Below are positions 1 through 8,301 of a DNA stretch of 64,000 nt, one piece after another. The translations under genes were made by a program, and so were the position numbers. The stretch's first letter is position 1, and the number at the start of each line of letters is the position of its first letter. Origin of the DNA: Congzhengia minquanensis (GTDB lineage: Bacteria; Bacillota; Clostridia; UBA1381; UBA9506); the NCBI RefSeq assembly GCF_014384785.1, contig NZ_JACRSU010000001.1, forward strand, positions 62,001-126,000. The letters are read 5' to 3'. The notes under the pieces were generated by a model. That model ran no database searches, had not been told where the DNA came from, and worked only from the letters and a program-made list of their open reading frames with translations.

Positions 1-146
1 ATGGCAATAGCTTCAGCTTTATTGTCTTTCCATTTCCTGCAGTAACACTGTGCCATATTCCCTGTCAGATTTGCATAATGCGTTATATCTTTCATAATGT
101 GTCCAGTACTTCCATACGGAACGGAATTAATAGAAACAATTTTCAT
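1..146 (-). CDS. Glycosyltransferase, N-terminal fragment (cut by window edge)
   Basis: Forty-eight codons are visible from an ATG at 146 reading off the left edge. The product begins MKIVSINSVPYGSTGHIM, the usual start of GT4-type capsule glycosyltransferases with a GT-B fold, in which the first beta strand and a Gly-rich loop form the acceptor side. An AGGAG ribosome binding site lies just upstream (151-160). The gene sits 14 bases after the stop of the preceding glycosyltransferase, so it belongs to the same exopolysaccharide operon. Acceptor and sugar cannot be told from so short a piece. Confidence 0.6.
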   Translation of the reverse strand, partial: MKIVSINSVPYGSTGHIMKDITHYANLTGNMAQCYCRKWKDNKAEAIA

Positions 147-160
147 TGATAATGTCTCCT

Positions 161-1390
161 CTACTTCTCTCTATGTAAGCTGACATCAATCATGTCAACA
201 ACTTTTTTCATCTGTACGTTACTGGCCTTATGATCGAGCACATACATTTGTGCCTTTTTTCCAATCATATTCAATTCTTTTTGCTCCATCTTCATTACCA
301 TGGGCAAAGCCTTCTTAAAAGAATCTGTTTGAAATCTTTCCGGCGTAAGAAGATAATCCGCATAAATTGGATCCATTCCGGGCAAAAGATTCATAAATAC
401 AGGTCTTCCAGACAGCATATATTCCATCGTCTTAGACGGGAATGAATATTTCGCATCTATTCCATCTACCGGACGCGGATTAACAAGTATCGTTGCTTCC
501 CTCTGCAGCTTCAATATCTCTGGCATTTGCAGAGTTCCAAGGAATACTATGTTAGATTGTTCCTTTTCCGCTTTTTTTACTTCATCCTCCGCGTTTCCAC
601 TACCGGCGATAATCAGTTTCCAGTCCTCACTTTCCTCACAGCAAAATGCCGATAATAACTCGCAAATTCCATATTCTCTGTGCAATGAACCTGTATATAC
701 CATCGTTTTACCGCTGTTCTCAATAGCATCCTCAAATTTATTCTTCACAGAATACAATCCATCTATCACACAGTAGGGTTTCCGTCCAACTTTCAACATA
801 TCTTTCATCTGTTCCGTTAACAATACAAAGGAATCAGCTGCCGACAAATAAAAGTCCAAATGTTTAAGATTATAAGCTATTGTTAACTTGCTGTATAAAT
901 CCTTTCGTTCTCCATAATGAGCCAAAAGGCTTGGAATATCAGGGACTATCAAACACGCATGAAATGAAAATCCTCTTTTTTTTAATTTATATACTGCGCT
1001 CATCATTGGATAACTCAAAGTATAAATAAAGACTATCTTCCTTTTCTCATCGTAATTTTTCACTAGCCATCGTTTTAAACATGCATAAAACTGTCTAGCC
1101 TGATCAAATTGCCGTATGCCACGTATATTAATGAAACCCAGTCCAATATCGTTTGCCCCATTACAGTGTCTCCATGAGAAACTTTTCACTTTTTTGTATT
1201 CATACTTAGGATATGTCGGAAGAAAATACGCACTTATCAAATCTACCGGACATTTTAAATTGCTTTCCAAACCTTCTATCATGTTCCACTGATGCAGATT
1301 CGCCGCAAACGATAGCTTTCCATGGCTATATTGGAATAGTTCGACCTGTATTTCCTTAGGATATAAACCTCCCAAAAAGATACATTTCAT
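161..1390 (-). CDS. GT4-like glycosyltransferase (exopolysaccharide)
   Basis: A cytoplasmic GT-B fold glycosyltransferase of about 409 residues, expected to add one sugar to a lipid-linked repeat unit. The C-terminal half shows the usual donor-binding features: a YTGSLHREYGICELLSAF segment, an IAGSGNAEDEV strand-turn, a FLGTL strand and a region around SFPSKTMEYMLSGRPVF, where the Glu is the typical nucleotide-sugar ligand. The frame is open five codons further (a TTG at 1405), but the ATG at 1390 has an AGAGGTG ribosome binding site five bases upstream and starts MKCIFLGGLYP. It follows the cytidylyltransferase fusion by 15 bases in the same operon. The donor sugar is unknown. Confidence 0.8.
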   Translation of the reverse strand: MKCIFLGGLYPKEIQVELFQYSHGKLSFAANLHQWNMIEGLESNLKCPVDLISAYFLPTYPKYEYKKVKSFSWRHCNGANDIGLGFINIRGIRQFDQARQFYACLKRWLVKNYDEKRKIVFIYTLSYPMMSAVYKLKKRGFSFHACLIVPDIPSLLAHYGERKDLYSKLTIAYNLKHLDFYLSAADSFVLLTEQMKDMLKVGRKPYCVIDGLYSVKNKFEDAIENSGKTMVYTGSLHREYGICELLSAFCCEESEDWKLIIAGSGNAEDEVKKAEKEQSNIVFLGTLQMPEILKLQREATILVNPRPVDGIDAKYSFPSKTMEYMLSGRPVFMNLLPGMDPIYADYLLTPERFQTDSFKKALPMVMKMEQKELNMIGKKAQMYVLDHKASNVQMKKVVDMIDVSLHREK

Positions 1391-1405
1391 TAGAACACCT
1401 CTCAA

Positions 1406-2806
1406 CTATCTTGTCGTCATTTTCTTATGCAACATCACATATAATCGTATCATAATGAACAGGCGATACTTTACACAGAAAAGAAAAACTTTTTTTGATC
1501 TGCTTAAAATTTTTCTTCCATTTGACTGATACCAATCCGGATAATTCCTTTCATACTCATCAATATATTTTCTTAATTCTCCATTAGCAGCCCTATTTTC
1601 TGTGAGCAGCAGCACCCCTCCATAAAGCAATAATCTGATAGAAGAAATCTGTATTGCAAAATGAAGAGATTTATCTGTATTCTTATAGAGATATGCATAC
1701 ACCTCTGGAAAAACATTTTCTTTGATTCCGTTATGCGATAATGACCCTGCCCTTTGATGAATAAAATATAAGGGTTCCTTGACATACTCAATCACGATAC
1801 CAGGTGTATGCGAAAAAAGCATCGTATAAAAAGCAAAATCTTCGGCTCTCATAAAATGCGGAAAGTAAATAGCATTATCACAGATTGCTGTTCGCTTAAC
1901 ACATTTTCTGATACCCGGTATGCTAAATGCGATAGCCTCTTCTGCTGTAATCTTTCCAGCACCTTTTCCATACATTGAAGATGCCCGCTGTACAACCTTA
2001 TTATTTTTGTCATATACCAAGCTGTCATAGATAATACAATCTATCCTATCATCTGCCGAAACACGATCCAGCTTTTCGAAAAAGTCAACACAAAGGCCAT
2101 CATCGCTATCCAAGAACACAATCCATTTACCAACAGACTTTTTTATCCCCAGGTTTCTTGCCCCACCTGGCCCTCCATTTTCATTTGTTTTAAATAATTT
2201 TAAATTAGCTTCACTATCGTTTATATATTGTTCCAGTTGTTCATATGTACGATCCGTCGAACAATCATCAATTAAAATAAACTCTATATCCCTACGTTTT
2301 TTATTTTCCTCGACCGTTTTAAAAAAGAAGTTCATAAATTTATACGAATTAAAAACCGGGGTAATAACGGAATATTTGATTCCTGTTTCTTTCTCTTGCA
2401 AAGATTTTCTTATTTTTGTCGAAGAAATCCCTTTGGTATAAGGCAAATATACAACATCCACCCCATACGGCTTCAGTGCTTTTTCAGTTGCGATCCACCT
2501 TTCGTTTCCTTTCCAGTCATCCCCAATAAAAATCGCATCAAAATGCGTTTGTTGCCAAATTTGCTCTTTATCTAATGAATCAGTCAAAAAGGCATGATCT
2601 ACTGCCTTAATGTTTTTTATTATTTCCAATCTCATACTATCACTGATATGAGGCGCGTGATTTTTATATTTCATGACCAGATCGTCGCTATTAACGCCAA
2701 CCACTAATTTATCACAATCTTTTTTAGCCAAGTTTAACAAATTTAAATGCCCCACGTGAAATAAATCGTAAACACCTTGTGTATATCCAATTTTATACTT
2801 CTTCAT
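1406..2806 (-). CDS. Bifunctional cytidylyltransferase / GT2 glycosyltransferase
   Basis: A two-domain enzyme of 466 residues. Residues 1-135 are a TagD-like nucleotidyltransferase: HVGH at 17-20 and ISSTKIR at 127-133 are the signature nucleotide-binding motifs, and GDDWKG at 95-100 is as in glycerol-3-phosphate cytidylyltransferases. Such domains make CDP-alcohols from an alcohol phosphate and CTP. From about residue 143 a GT-A family 2 domain follows (YSVITPVFN, ILIDDCSTDRT, FLDSDD as the metal-binding DXD), probably transferring a sugar or the activated alcohol in polymer synthesis. The fusion lies directly before a CDP-alcohol phosphotransferase gene and near transketolase and reductase genes, suggesting that the CDP-alcohol is made in situ. 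The exact alcohol is not shown by the sequence. Confidence 0.85.
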   Translation of the reverse strand: MKKYKIGYTQGVYDLFHVGHLNLLNLAKKDCDKLVVGVNSDDLVMKYKNHAPHISDSMRLEIIKNIKAVDHAFLTDSLDKEQIWQQTHFDAIFIGDDWKGNERWIATEKALKPYGVDVVYLPYTKGISSTKIRKSLQEKETGIKYSVITPVFNSYKFMNFFFKTVEENKKRRDIEFILIDDCSTDRTYEQLEQYINDSEANLKLFKTNENGGPGGARNLGIKKSVGKWIVFLDSDDGLCVDFFEKLDRVSADDRIDCIIYDSLVYDKNNKVVQRASSMYGKGAGKITAEEAIAFSIPGIRKCVKRTAICDNAIYFPHFMRAEDFAFYTMLFSHTPGIVIEYVKEPLYFIHQRAGSLSHNGIKENVFPEVYAYLYKNTDKSLHFAIQISSIRLLLYGGVLLLTENRAANGELRKYIDEYERNYPDWYQSNGRKILSRSKKVFLFCVKYRLFIMIRLYVMLHKKMTTR

Positions 2807-2821
2807 GCAAATATAACCTCT

Positions 2822-3565
2822 TTAAACTCGCTTGTCTAATGCAAAGCCTTTTTTTACGAAAAAGATTCCACTTCCAAGCATAACCAAAAAGCAATATATA
2901 CTATAAATCGATATCAAAAAATCAAATTTATGAAAAATACAAGCACAAATAAACAAGGGCATAAATGACGAAGAGAAACCCATATTCTTGATAATTAGAT
3001 CTGCAATGTGATGAATCCCACTATTTCGCACCTCATCTATATTTTTCTCTTCTTCTATTAAATTTAAACGATATTCTGTCACTATGTATTTCTGATAAAT
3101 TAGCCTCCCTAAAATGTCCGATACGGAAGCTACTCCTCCCAATACTATAAACCAATAGCTATAATCAGTTGTTATGGTTGTTGTATGGTATGCTGCAACT
3201 CCAACAGCAAGGTAAACAAAGGCCGGAGCTGTATATCCGCTTACTGCATCAAAATACTCTCCTCCGTATGAGCTTGTTTTTTTTACTCTGGCAATATTTC
3301 CATCGCAACAATCCAATATATGCCATAACACAAACATTCCCACTCCTATTGGTGTAAATCTTCCACCTAACATAATAAATAAACTCGCCAAAAGTGATTC
3401 AATCATAGATATTACAGATACCGTATTGGCTGTGAGTCCGCAATTTATAAAAATATATGTTAGCGGAAATGACAAAGGTCTACTAAAAAAGCGTGCCCAA
3501 AAGCATGACTTTTTCCTTTTTTCGGGCGTATATGATTGTAATATCTGCTTCATGGTGTACTTCAT
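2822..3565 (-). CDS. CDP-alcohol phosphotransferase family membrane protein with altered motif
   Basis: An integral membrane protein of 247 residues with about six hydrophobic segments. It carries the family signature, starting DCCDGNIAR and continuing with G-x3-D. These enzymes move an alcohol phosphate from a CDP-alcohol onto a hydroxyl acceptor, using two metal ions held by the Asp residues. The canonical motif is DxxDGxxAR-x8-GxxxDxxxD. Here the last Asp, usually the catalytic base, reads as Gly (FDAVSG). A GAGGAG ribosome binding site precedes the ATG at 3565. Its neighbour is a cytidylyltransferase fusion likely to make its donor. It could be an exopolysaccharide decorating enzyme, or a divergent member with changed chemistry. 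Confidence 0.75.
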   Translation of the reverse strand: MKYTMKQILQSYTPEKRKKSCFWARFFSRPLSFPLTYIFINCGLTANTVSVISMIESLLASLFIMLGGRFTPIGVGMFVLWHILDCCDGNIARVKKTSSYGGEYFDAVSGYTAPAFVYLAVGVAAYHTTTITTDYSYWFIVLGGVASVSDILGRLIYQKYIVTEYRLNLIEEEKNIDEVRNSGIHHIADLIIKNMGFSSSFMPLFICACIFHKFDFLISIYSIYCFLVMLGSGIFFVKKGFALDKRV

Positions 3566-3586
3566 ATTTGTTATCTCCTCATTAAT

Positions 3587-4711
3587 TTAATCCATCAATA
3601 TATTTATTGTTTTTAAAAGCCTCATTCTAACGTATCGCAAATCAAATTGCTGTACTTTTTCTTTGTTGTATGCTAATATTGAACTTACCTTCCCTATTTT
3701 TTCTTTTGCTAAAAGCAATGCCTCCTTGCAGGACTCAACTGAGTTTGGATTGAAATAAATTCCTTTGCCCTTTTCTATGAGATCAACATTTCCTCTTATT
3801 TTTGACACAGCGCACAATATCTCATTGGACATTGCTTCCATTAGAGCCACTGATAATCCTTCTTGAAATGTGGAGAAAACAAATACATCAGAAATGCTCA
3901 GCAACTCTGCTATGTCGTGACGATATCCCAGTAGATAAACCTTATTTAACAGATTCATATTCAGTATCATTTGTCTTAACTTTTCTTCATGGGAGCCCAC
4001 GCCGCAAATAATCAAGATAGCATCCTGCATATCTGCTTTAGCAAAAGCTTGAATGGTAGTTTCATGATTCTTTCTTTTTTCTAATTCACCTACAGATATA
4101 AATATAGTCTTATCATAAGGAATACCCAACGCATCGCATTTATTCTTTTTATATACACTAGTTGATTTAAATTTAGTTGTATCTACACCAATGCCCGGAT
4201 ACTTCACAACATTAGCTTCTCGAAAATGTTTTTCCGCAAATCTGTAGTCCTCTTCATTAATTGTTATAATCTGATCTGTGTATCTGGACATCCATTTTTC
4301 TATTGGGCAAAATAAAGCCCATTTTAACCATGATGCTCCCTTATAAAAATGAAAGCCGTGTGCAACATACAATACACTACATCCTTTTTTTCGTTCCCCT
4401 ATTGCTGCAAGCCTAGTCATAACGCCCATTACCGGTTCGTTTGTCCAAATTAAGTCAAAATTTCCATTTTCAATAAGGTCTTTTAAATCTTTATACCCTT
4501 TCAGATTTCCTAGTTTTAAAGGTTTCCTGCAAAGTCGTACCTCGCGGAACCCTATCTTATTACCGATTTTCTGCTTTATCTCTTCCATTCTATTGCCCAC
4601 ATTTGAACAGGCAATTGTTACTTCGTATCCATTTTTGCTTAAGTAAATAACGTGAGGGATCAAAAATTGAATCATCATAAGATCTGTCGATGTAATTAGT
4701 ATATTTTTCAT
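3587..4711 (-). CDS. GT4 family glycosyltransferase
   Basis: A GT-B glycosyltransferase of 374 residues, cytoplasmic face of the membrane. The N-terminal domain begins MKNILITSTDLMMIQF, and the donor domain contains ISVGELEKRKNHETTIQAF, a LLGYRHDIAELLS segment and FQEGLSVALMEAMS, the EX7E-type motif that holds the nucleotide sugar. It resembles EpsD/CapM-type capsule enzymes. Its ATG overlaps the stop of the transketolase C-subunit gene by four bases (ATGA), so translation is probably coupled. The likely role is adding an internal sugar to the exopolysaccharide repeat unit; the sugar is unknown. Confidence 0.85.
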   Translation of the reverse strand: MKNILITSTDLMMIQFLIPHVIYLSKNGYEVTIACSNVGNRMEEIKQKIGNKIGFREVRLCRKPLKLGNLKGYKDLKDLIENGNFDLIWTNEPVMGVMTRLAAIGERKKGCSVLYVAHGFHFYKGASWLKWALFCPIEKWMSRYTDQIITINEEDYRFAEKHFREANVVKYPGIGVDTTKFKSTSVYKKNKCDALGIPYDKTIFISVGELEKRKNHETTIQAFAKADMQDAILIICGVGSHEEKLRQMILNMNLLNKVYLLGYRHDIAELLSISDVFVFSTFQEGLSVALMEAMSNEILCAVSKIRGNVDLIEKGKGIYFNPNSVESCKEALLLAKEKIGKVSSILAYNKEKVQQFDLRYVRMRLLKTINILMD

Positions 4712-5634
4712 ACCATCATCTCTTTAATTCGATTAATTATTGTTCCCTTATCCATTCCGTACTGTTCCCTTAAGTAGTTCTGGTTTCCAACGCTCACGCA
4801 GTACTGGTCATTAAGTCCTAACCTCACTAATCTGGCTTTTCCGCCGTACTCTGCCATTACTTCCGCAACGGCTCCGCCAAGACCACCAATTACATTGTGT
4901 TCCTCTACTGTTACGATATAGTCACAGTTCTTGGCGCAGTTTTTAATGACATCGGTATCAATAGGCTTAACCGTCGGGAAGCTATACTGCGATATTCCAT
5001 ACCCTTCTTTTATAAGCTCATTGCAAGCATCAGTTGTGTCATCCAAAATAGCTCCTGTGGAGAACACTGCTGTCCTTCCTCTTCCCTCAGACTCTCTAAT
5101 TTTTATCGCTTTTCCGATTCTAAAAGCATCTATCTTCTTATGGACACGTTTCTCTCCTCCGCGTCCAAGCCTTAAATAACATGTCCCCAGCATATTTGCG
5201 ATAGCCTTAGTCGCTTCTTCTGCCTCAACCAAATCACCAGGGCAGACAACAGTCACATCCGGTAATGTACGTAATACTGCAATATCCTCTGTTGCCTGAT
5301 GGCTCATTCCCAGGCTTCCATAAACAAAACCACCGCCAATGCAGACTATCTTTACGCTGGCATTGTGATAAGCACAGTCGTTCCTTATCTGCTCGAGACA
5401 ACGAAGCGTCGGGAAATTTCCTATCGAGTATGTAAAAACTGTCTTCCCTTCCAGCGCCATGCCCGCGGCCATCGTTGTCATGTTCTGCTCCGCAATGCCG
5501 ACATTTGTAAACTGGTCAGGTAGTGCCTCATAAAACGGCTTTAAAACACCAAATCCCAAGTCACCGGTAATTAGTTCAATATTCTTGTTCTTTTTCGCCT
5601 CTTCAATTAAAGTGCGTACAAATGTATCACGCAT
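4708..5634 (-). CDS. Transketolase, C-terminal subunit (split enzyme)
   Basis: This is the pyrimidine-binding plus C-terminal half of a two-subunit transketolase (308 residues). VGIAEQNM carries the catalytic Glu (about residue 49) that activates thiamine diphosphate; a Gly-rich HEHNVIGG-like segment (EEHNVIGGLGG) lies in the C-terminal domain. The frame is open 25 codons further upstream, but the ATG at 5634 has a GGGAGG site nine bases upstream and shares one base with the stop of the N-subunit gene (TAATG), so I take it as the start. Located among capsule genes rather than pentose phosphate genes, it probably supplies a special keto sugar or polyol precursor, though a backup metabolic role is possible. 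Confidence 0.85.
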   Translation of the reverse strand: MRDTFVRTLIEEAKKNKNIELITGDLGFGVLKPFYEALPDQFTNVGIAEQNMTTMAAGMALEGKTVFTYSIGNFPTLRCLEQIRNDCAYHNASVKIVCIGGGFVYGSLGMSHQATEDIAVLRTLPDVTVVCPGDLVEAEEATKAIANMLGTCYLRLGRGGEKRVHKKIDAFRIGKAIKIRESEGRGRTAVFSTGAILDDTTDACNELIKEGYGISQYSFPTVKPIDTDVIKNCAKNCDYIVTVEEHNVIGGLGGAVAEVMAEYGGKARLVRLGLNDQYCVSVGNQNYLREQYGMDKGTIINRIKEMMV

Positions 5635-6617
5635 TACTTGTACCTCCCGGAACAATTCTTTCCCAACTCCACTGAAATCCGTTCTCTTACGGGGTAGCTC
5701 GGATGCCACGTATACGTGGTTGTATGGTCATGGTAAATATCGGCATTCTTCCCCGGTAAAGCCGGATTTTTGATTCCTCCCGGCGTGTAGGGATCCTCTA
5801 TTCCATTGGGCTTTACGGTATAGAGTTCATTTACTGCGCAATCATATTCCCAACCGTCATGCGGGAACCTGTAATGCCACAAAATATCGTTTTCCATAAA
5901 GCTGACGCCTTTTCCTTTTGTTGTATTCGCAACAATAACGGTTGGTTTTTCAGCGGATCCATTTGCCTCTCCAAATGCTTTTTTCAGTTCAACATGATTA
6001 TTTCCGTCTATTTCAATCACATTCCATCCAAAAGCACGCCATTTGCCGCCCATATCAACAACTTCAATTGTGTTATCACAGAAATCCATAGACTGCATAT
6101 GGTTATAATCCACAACCGCTATCAAATTGTTCAGCCTATTATGGTTTGCAACTTCAGCCGCTTCCCATACAGAACCTTCATTACACTCACCGTCGCCCAA
6201 AACAACATATACTCTGTTTTCTTTTCTGTCTTTTTTTAAAGCATATGCCATACCGACACCGGCTGAAAGTCCGTGTCCCAGCGAACCGGTGGAAAAATCT
6301 ACTCCCGGAAGATGGTGCGATACATGCCCGGAAAGTCTGCTACCGTTTGCGTAATGTGTTTTTAATTCCTCAACCGGGAAAAATCCGGACTCGGCCAGTG
6401 CGGCATAAATGGACGCACCCGCATGACCTTTACTAAGAATCATTCGGTCCCTCCCACCCCATTTAGGCTCATCCGGTTTATAATTCAGAACGTCTGCATA
6501 TAAAACTGCAATAATATCTGCCACAGACATAATCGCCCCGATATGACTGCCCCCGGATAGATGCGTCATTTCAACCCCATGTCTTCTGATTAACCAGGCT
6601 AACTGCTCACTTGTCAT
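5634..6617 (-). CDS. Transketolase, N-terminal subunit (split enzyme)
   Basis: This is the diphosphate-binding half of a split transketolase (327 residues). It shows SKGHAG at 62-67, the thiamine diphosphate/metal motif GDGECNEG from 141 with its Asn at 172 (DYNHMQS), and the GSLGHGLS loop. Together with the following gene it should form an alpha2beta2 enzyme moving two-carbon ketol units between phosphorylated sugars. The start overlaps the preceding aldo/keto reductase stop by four bases and its own stop overlaps the next start, so the three genes are translationally coupled. The setting suggests supply of an unusual polyol or sugar for the polysaccharide. Confidence 0.87.
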   Translation of the reverse strand: MTSEQLAWLIRRHGVEMTHLSGGSHIGAIMSVADIIAVLYADVLNYKPDEPKWGGRDRMILSKGHAGASIYAALAESGFFPVEELKTHYANGSRLSGHVSHHLPGVDFSTGSLGHGLSAGVGMAYALKKDRKENRVYVVLGDGECNEGSVWEAAEVANHNRLNNLIAVVDYNHMQSMDFCDNTIEVVDMGGKWRAFGWNVIEIDGNNHVELKKAFGEANGSAEKPTVIVANTTKGKGVSFMENDILWHYRFPHDGWEYDCAVNELYTVKPNGIEDPYTPGGIKNPALPGKNADIYHDHTTTYTWHPSYPVRERISVELGKNCSGRYK

Positions 6618-7549
6618 CTACTTATTTCCTCCAGTTTTTCTATCTGGTCTGCGCTTAACTCCCAGTCAAATGCTTCACAGTTTCCATATAATTGTTTGGG
6701 ATTTTTCACCCCTGCCAATACAATGGAATTCGGTACATAATCCAAAATAAAACGTATTGCGATTGCAGATAAAGGCTTGTCGACTTCGCCTGCAATTTCT
6801 TTCATCGCATCCACTATTTCCAAATTTTTAAGTAATTTCTCTCCGTGAAAGTTCACATAGGTGTCTCGGCTTCTTCGATCATCCCTCCCGAAAGTACTGC
6901 TGCGATCATATTTACCTGTCAGGATACCCTGCCCAAGGCTTCCCCACGTGAGCGGTGTCAGCTGAAGTGCTTCGGAAAGTTCAAACATATCCTTCTCATG
7001 TTTACGACAAGCCAAACTATATTCGTCCTGGAAAGTGACAAACTTGCCCTTATAATCTTGTAGTTCAGATATATCCTCTTTGTGGATATTGCTTAATCCA
7101 TAGTAACGTATTTTTCCTTCTTGTTTTAGATTTTCCAGCTCCCCTAAAACTTCGGCAATTGGCGTAATTCCATCTCGATAATGTATTTGATATAAATCGA
7201 TATAATCTGTTCCAAGTCTTTTCAGGCTGTTTTCTATTGCTGTTCGAATCCAAGCAGGGCTGTTATCATAAAAAGTACTGCCGTTTTCAACACGAACCCC
7301 AAATTTAGTTGCAATCACAACATCTTTGCGTTTATTGGCTAACCCCTTCCCCAAGGTAATCTCTGACTGACCGAGTCCATAGGTATCTGCTGTATCAAAC
7401 ATCGTAATTCCTGAATCAAATGCTGCACAAATAGCATCTATCAAATTCTGTTCCTCAACATTGCCCCAGCCATATCCGCCCATCGGGCATCCGCCCATAC
7501 ACAGGCGAGATACCGTTAAATCTGAATTTTTAAGAGTTATGTAATCCAT
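6614..7549 (-). CDS. Aldo/keto reductase
   Basis: A soluble NAD(P)H-dependent (beta/alpha)8-barrel reductase of 311 residues. The catalytic tetrad is complete: Asp52 and Tyr57 in FDTADTYG, Lys82 in ATKFG and His123 in QIHYRDG. Cofactor-site features appear near the C terminus (VLAGVKNPKQLYGN). A GGAGG site lies directly before the ATG. The gene is first of a tightly overlapping trio with the two transketolase subunits and is followed by CDP-alcohol genes, so it may reduce a ketose or aldose phosphate to an alditol phosphate. That substrate is inferred from context only; the family accepts many carbonyl compounds. Confidence 0.88.
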   Translation of the reverse strand: MDYITLKNSDLTVSRLCMGGCPMGGYGWGNVEEQNLIDAICAAFDSGITMFDTADTYGLGQSEITLGKGLANKRKDVVIATKFGVRVENGSTFYDNSPAWIRTAIENSLKRLGTDYIDLYQIHYRDGITPIAEVLGELENLKQEGKIRYYGLSNIHKEDISELQDYKGKFVTFQDEYSLACRKHEKDMFELSEALQLTPLTWGSLGQGILTGKYDRSSTFGRDDRRSRDTYVNFHGEKLLKNLEIVDAMKEIAGEVDKPLSAIAIRFILDYVPNSIVLAGVKNPKQLYGNCEAFDWELSADQIEKLEEISR

Positions 7550-7572
7550 ATTATCCTCCGATATGTAAAACC

Positions 7573-8301
7573 CTACCGATGTTTTCCTTTGAAAAGAAAT
7601 CCAAATGCTTTCTCAATCACTTTATAAACAGTCATAAAGAATATTTTTATATCAGTTCTCAAGGATACATCAGCAGCATATTTGATTCTAAGCCTATTTT
7701 TCTTCGGTAATACTTTCTGCTCGTATATTTCATCGGCATTTCCACTGCCAACAATTTCATCAAGATTAATAAATTCAATCGAACTGTAATCAGTTATTCC
7801 CGGACGAACCTCTAAGATCAGTTTTTCAACACCTTTGTATTGATTTGTATATCGCAGAAGCTCCGGTCTTGGTCCGACAAAGCTCATCTGTCCAACCAGA
7901 ATATTATATAGATTAGGGAATTCATCGATCTTAGTTTTACGCAGAATATTTCCTGTCCTAGTAATCCGTTTATCACGAAGCGCCGTTGTACCTCCGCCGT
8001 TCTTATCAGCATTTTTTACCATTGACCGGAATTTACATATTTTAAAAGGCTTGGCGTGTAATCCACCGCGTTCGGCCCGATACAGAATCGGCATTCCATC
8101 CTCGATAAAGATTGCAATGGAAGCAATCGCAAGGATTGGAGAAACACAGACTGTAATAACAGAAGCTAATACAAAATCTATTACACGTTTCACCAAACGG
8201 TTATATAAACTCTTATATCCTATAACTGTTGACGCATCTATATCCGGCGCTTTCGATATTTCAATCGAAGCCTGCGCATCAACCATCTCATTCACGCTCA
8301 T
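7573..8301 (-). CDS. Initiating sugar transferase (PF02397, polyprenyl-phosphate sugar phosphotransferase)
   Basis: A monotopic phosphoglycosyl transferase of 242 residues that transfers a sugar phosphate to undecaprenyl phosphate, the first step of repeat-unit synthesis. After a short N-terminal tail comes one membrane segment (about 37-65, IDFVLASVITVCVSPILAIA), then the catalytic core: CKFRSM, KIDEFPNLYNIL with the Asp-Glu dyad, SFVGPRPEL, and RPGITDYSS. It is the short PglC-like form, without the four extra N-terminal helices of WcaJ. A GGGAG site precedes the ATG. It is the first intact exopolysaccharide gene after a 1.2-kb stretch without intact large genes, and a fragment of a different PF02397 protein lies in the scar upstream. 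Confidence 0.9.
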   Translation of the reverse strand: MSVNEMVDAQASIEISKAPDIDASTVIGYKSLYNRLVKRVIDFVLASVITVCVSPILAIASIAIFIEDGMPILYRAERGGLHAKPFKICKFRSMVKNADKNGGGTTALRDKRITRTGNILRKTKIDEFPNLYNILVGQMSFVGPRPELLRYTNQYKGVEKLILEVRPGITDYSSIEFINLDEIVGSGNADEIYEQKVLPKKNRLRIKYAADVSLRTDIKIFFMTVYKVIEKAFGFLFKGKHR

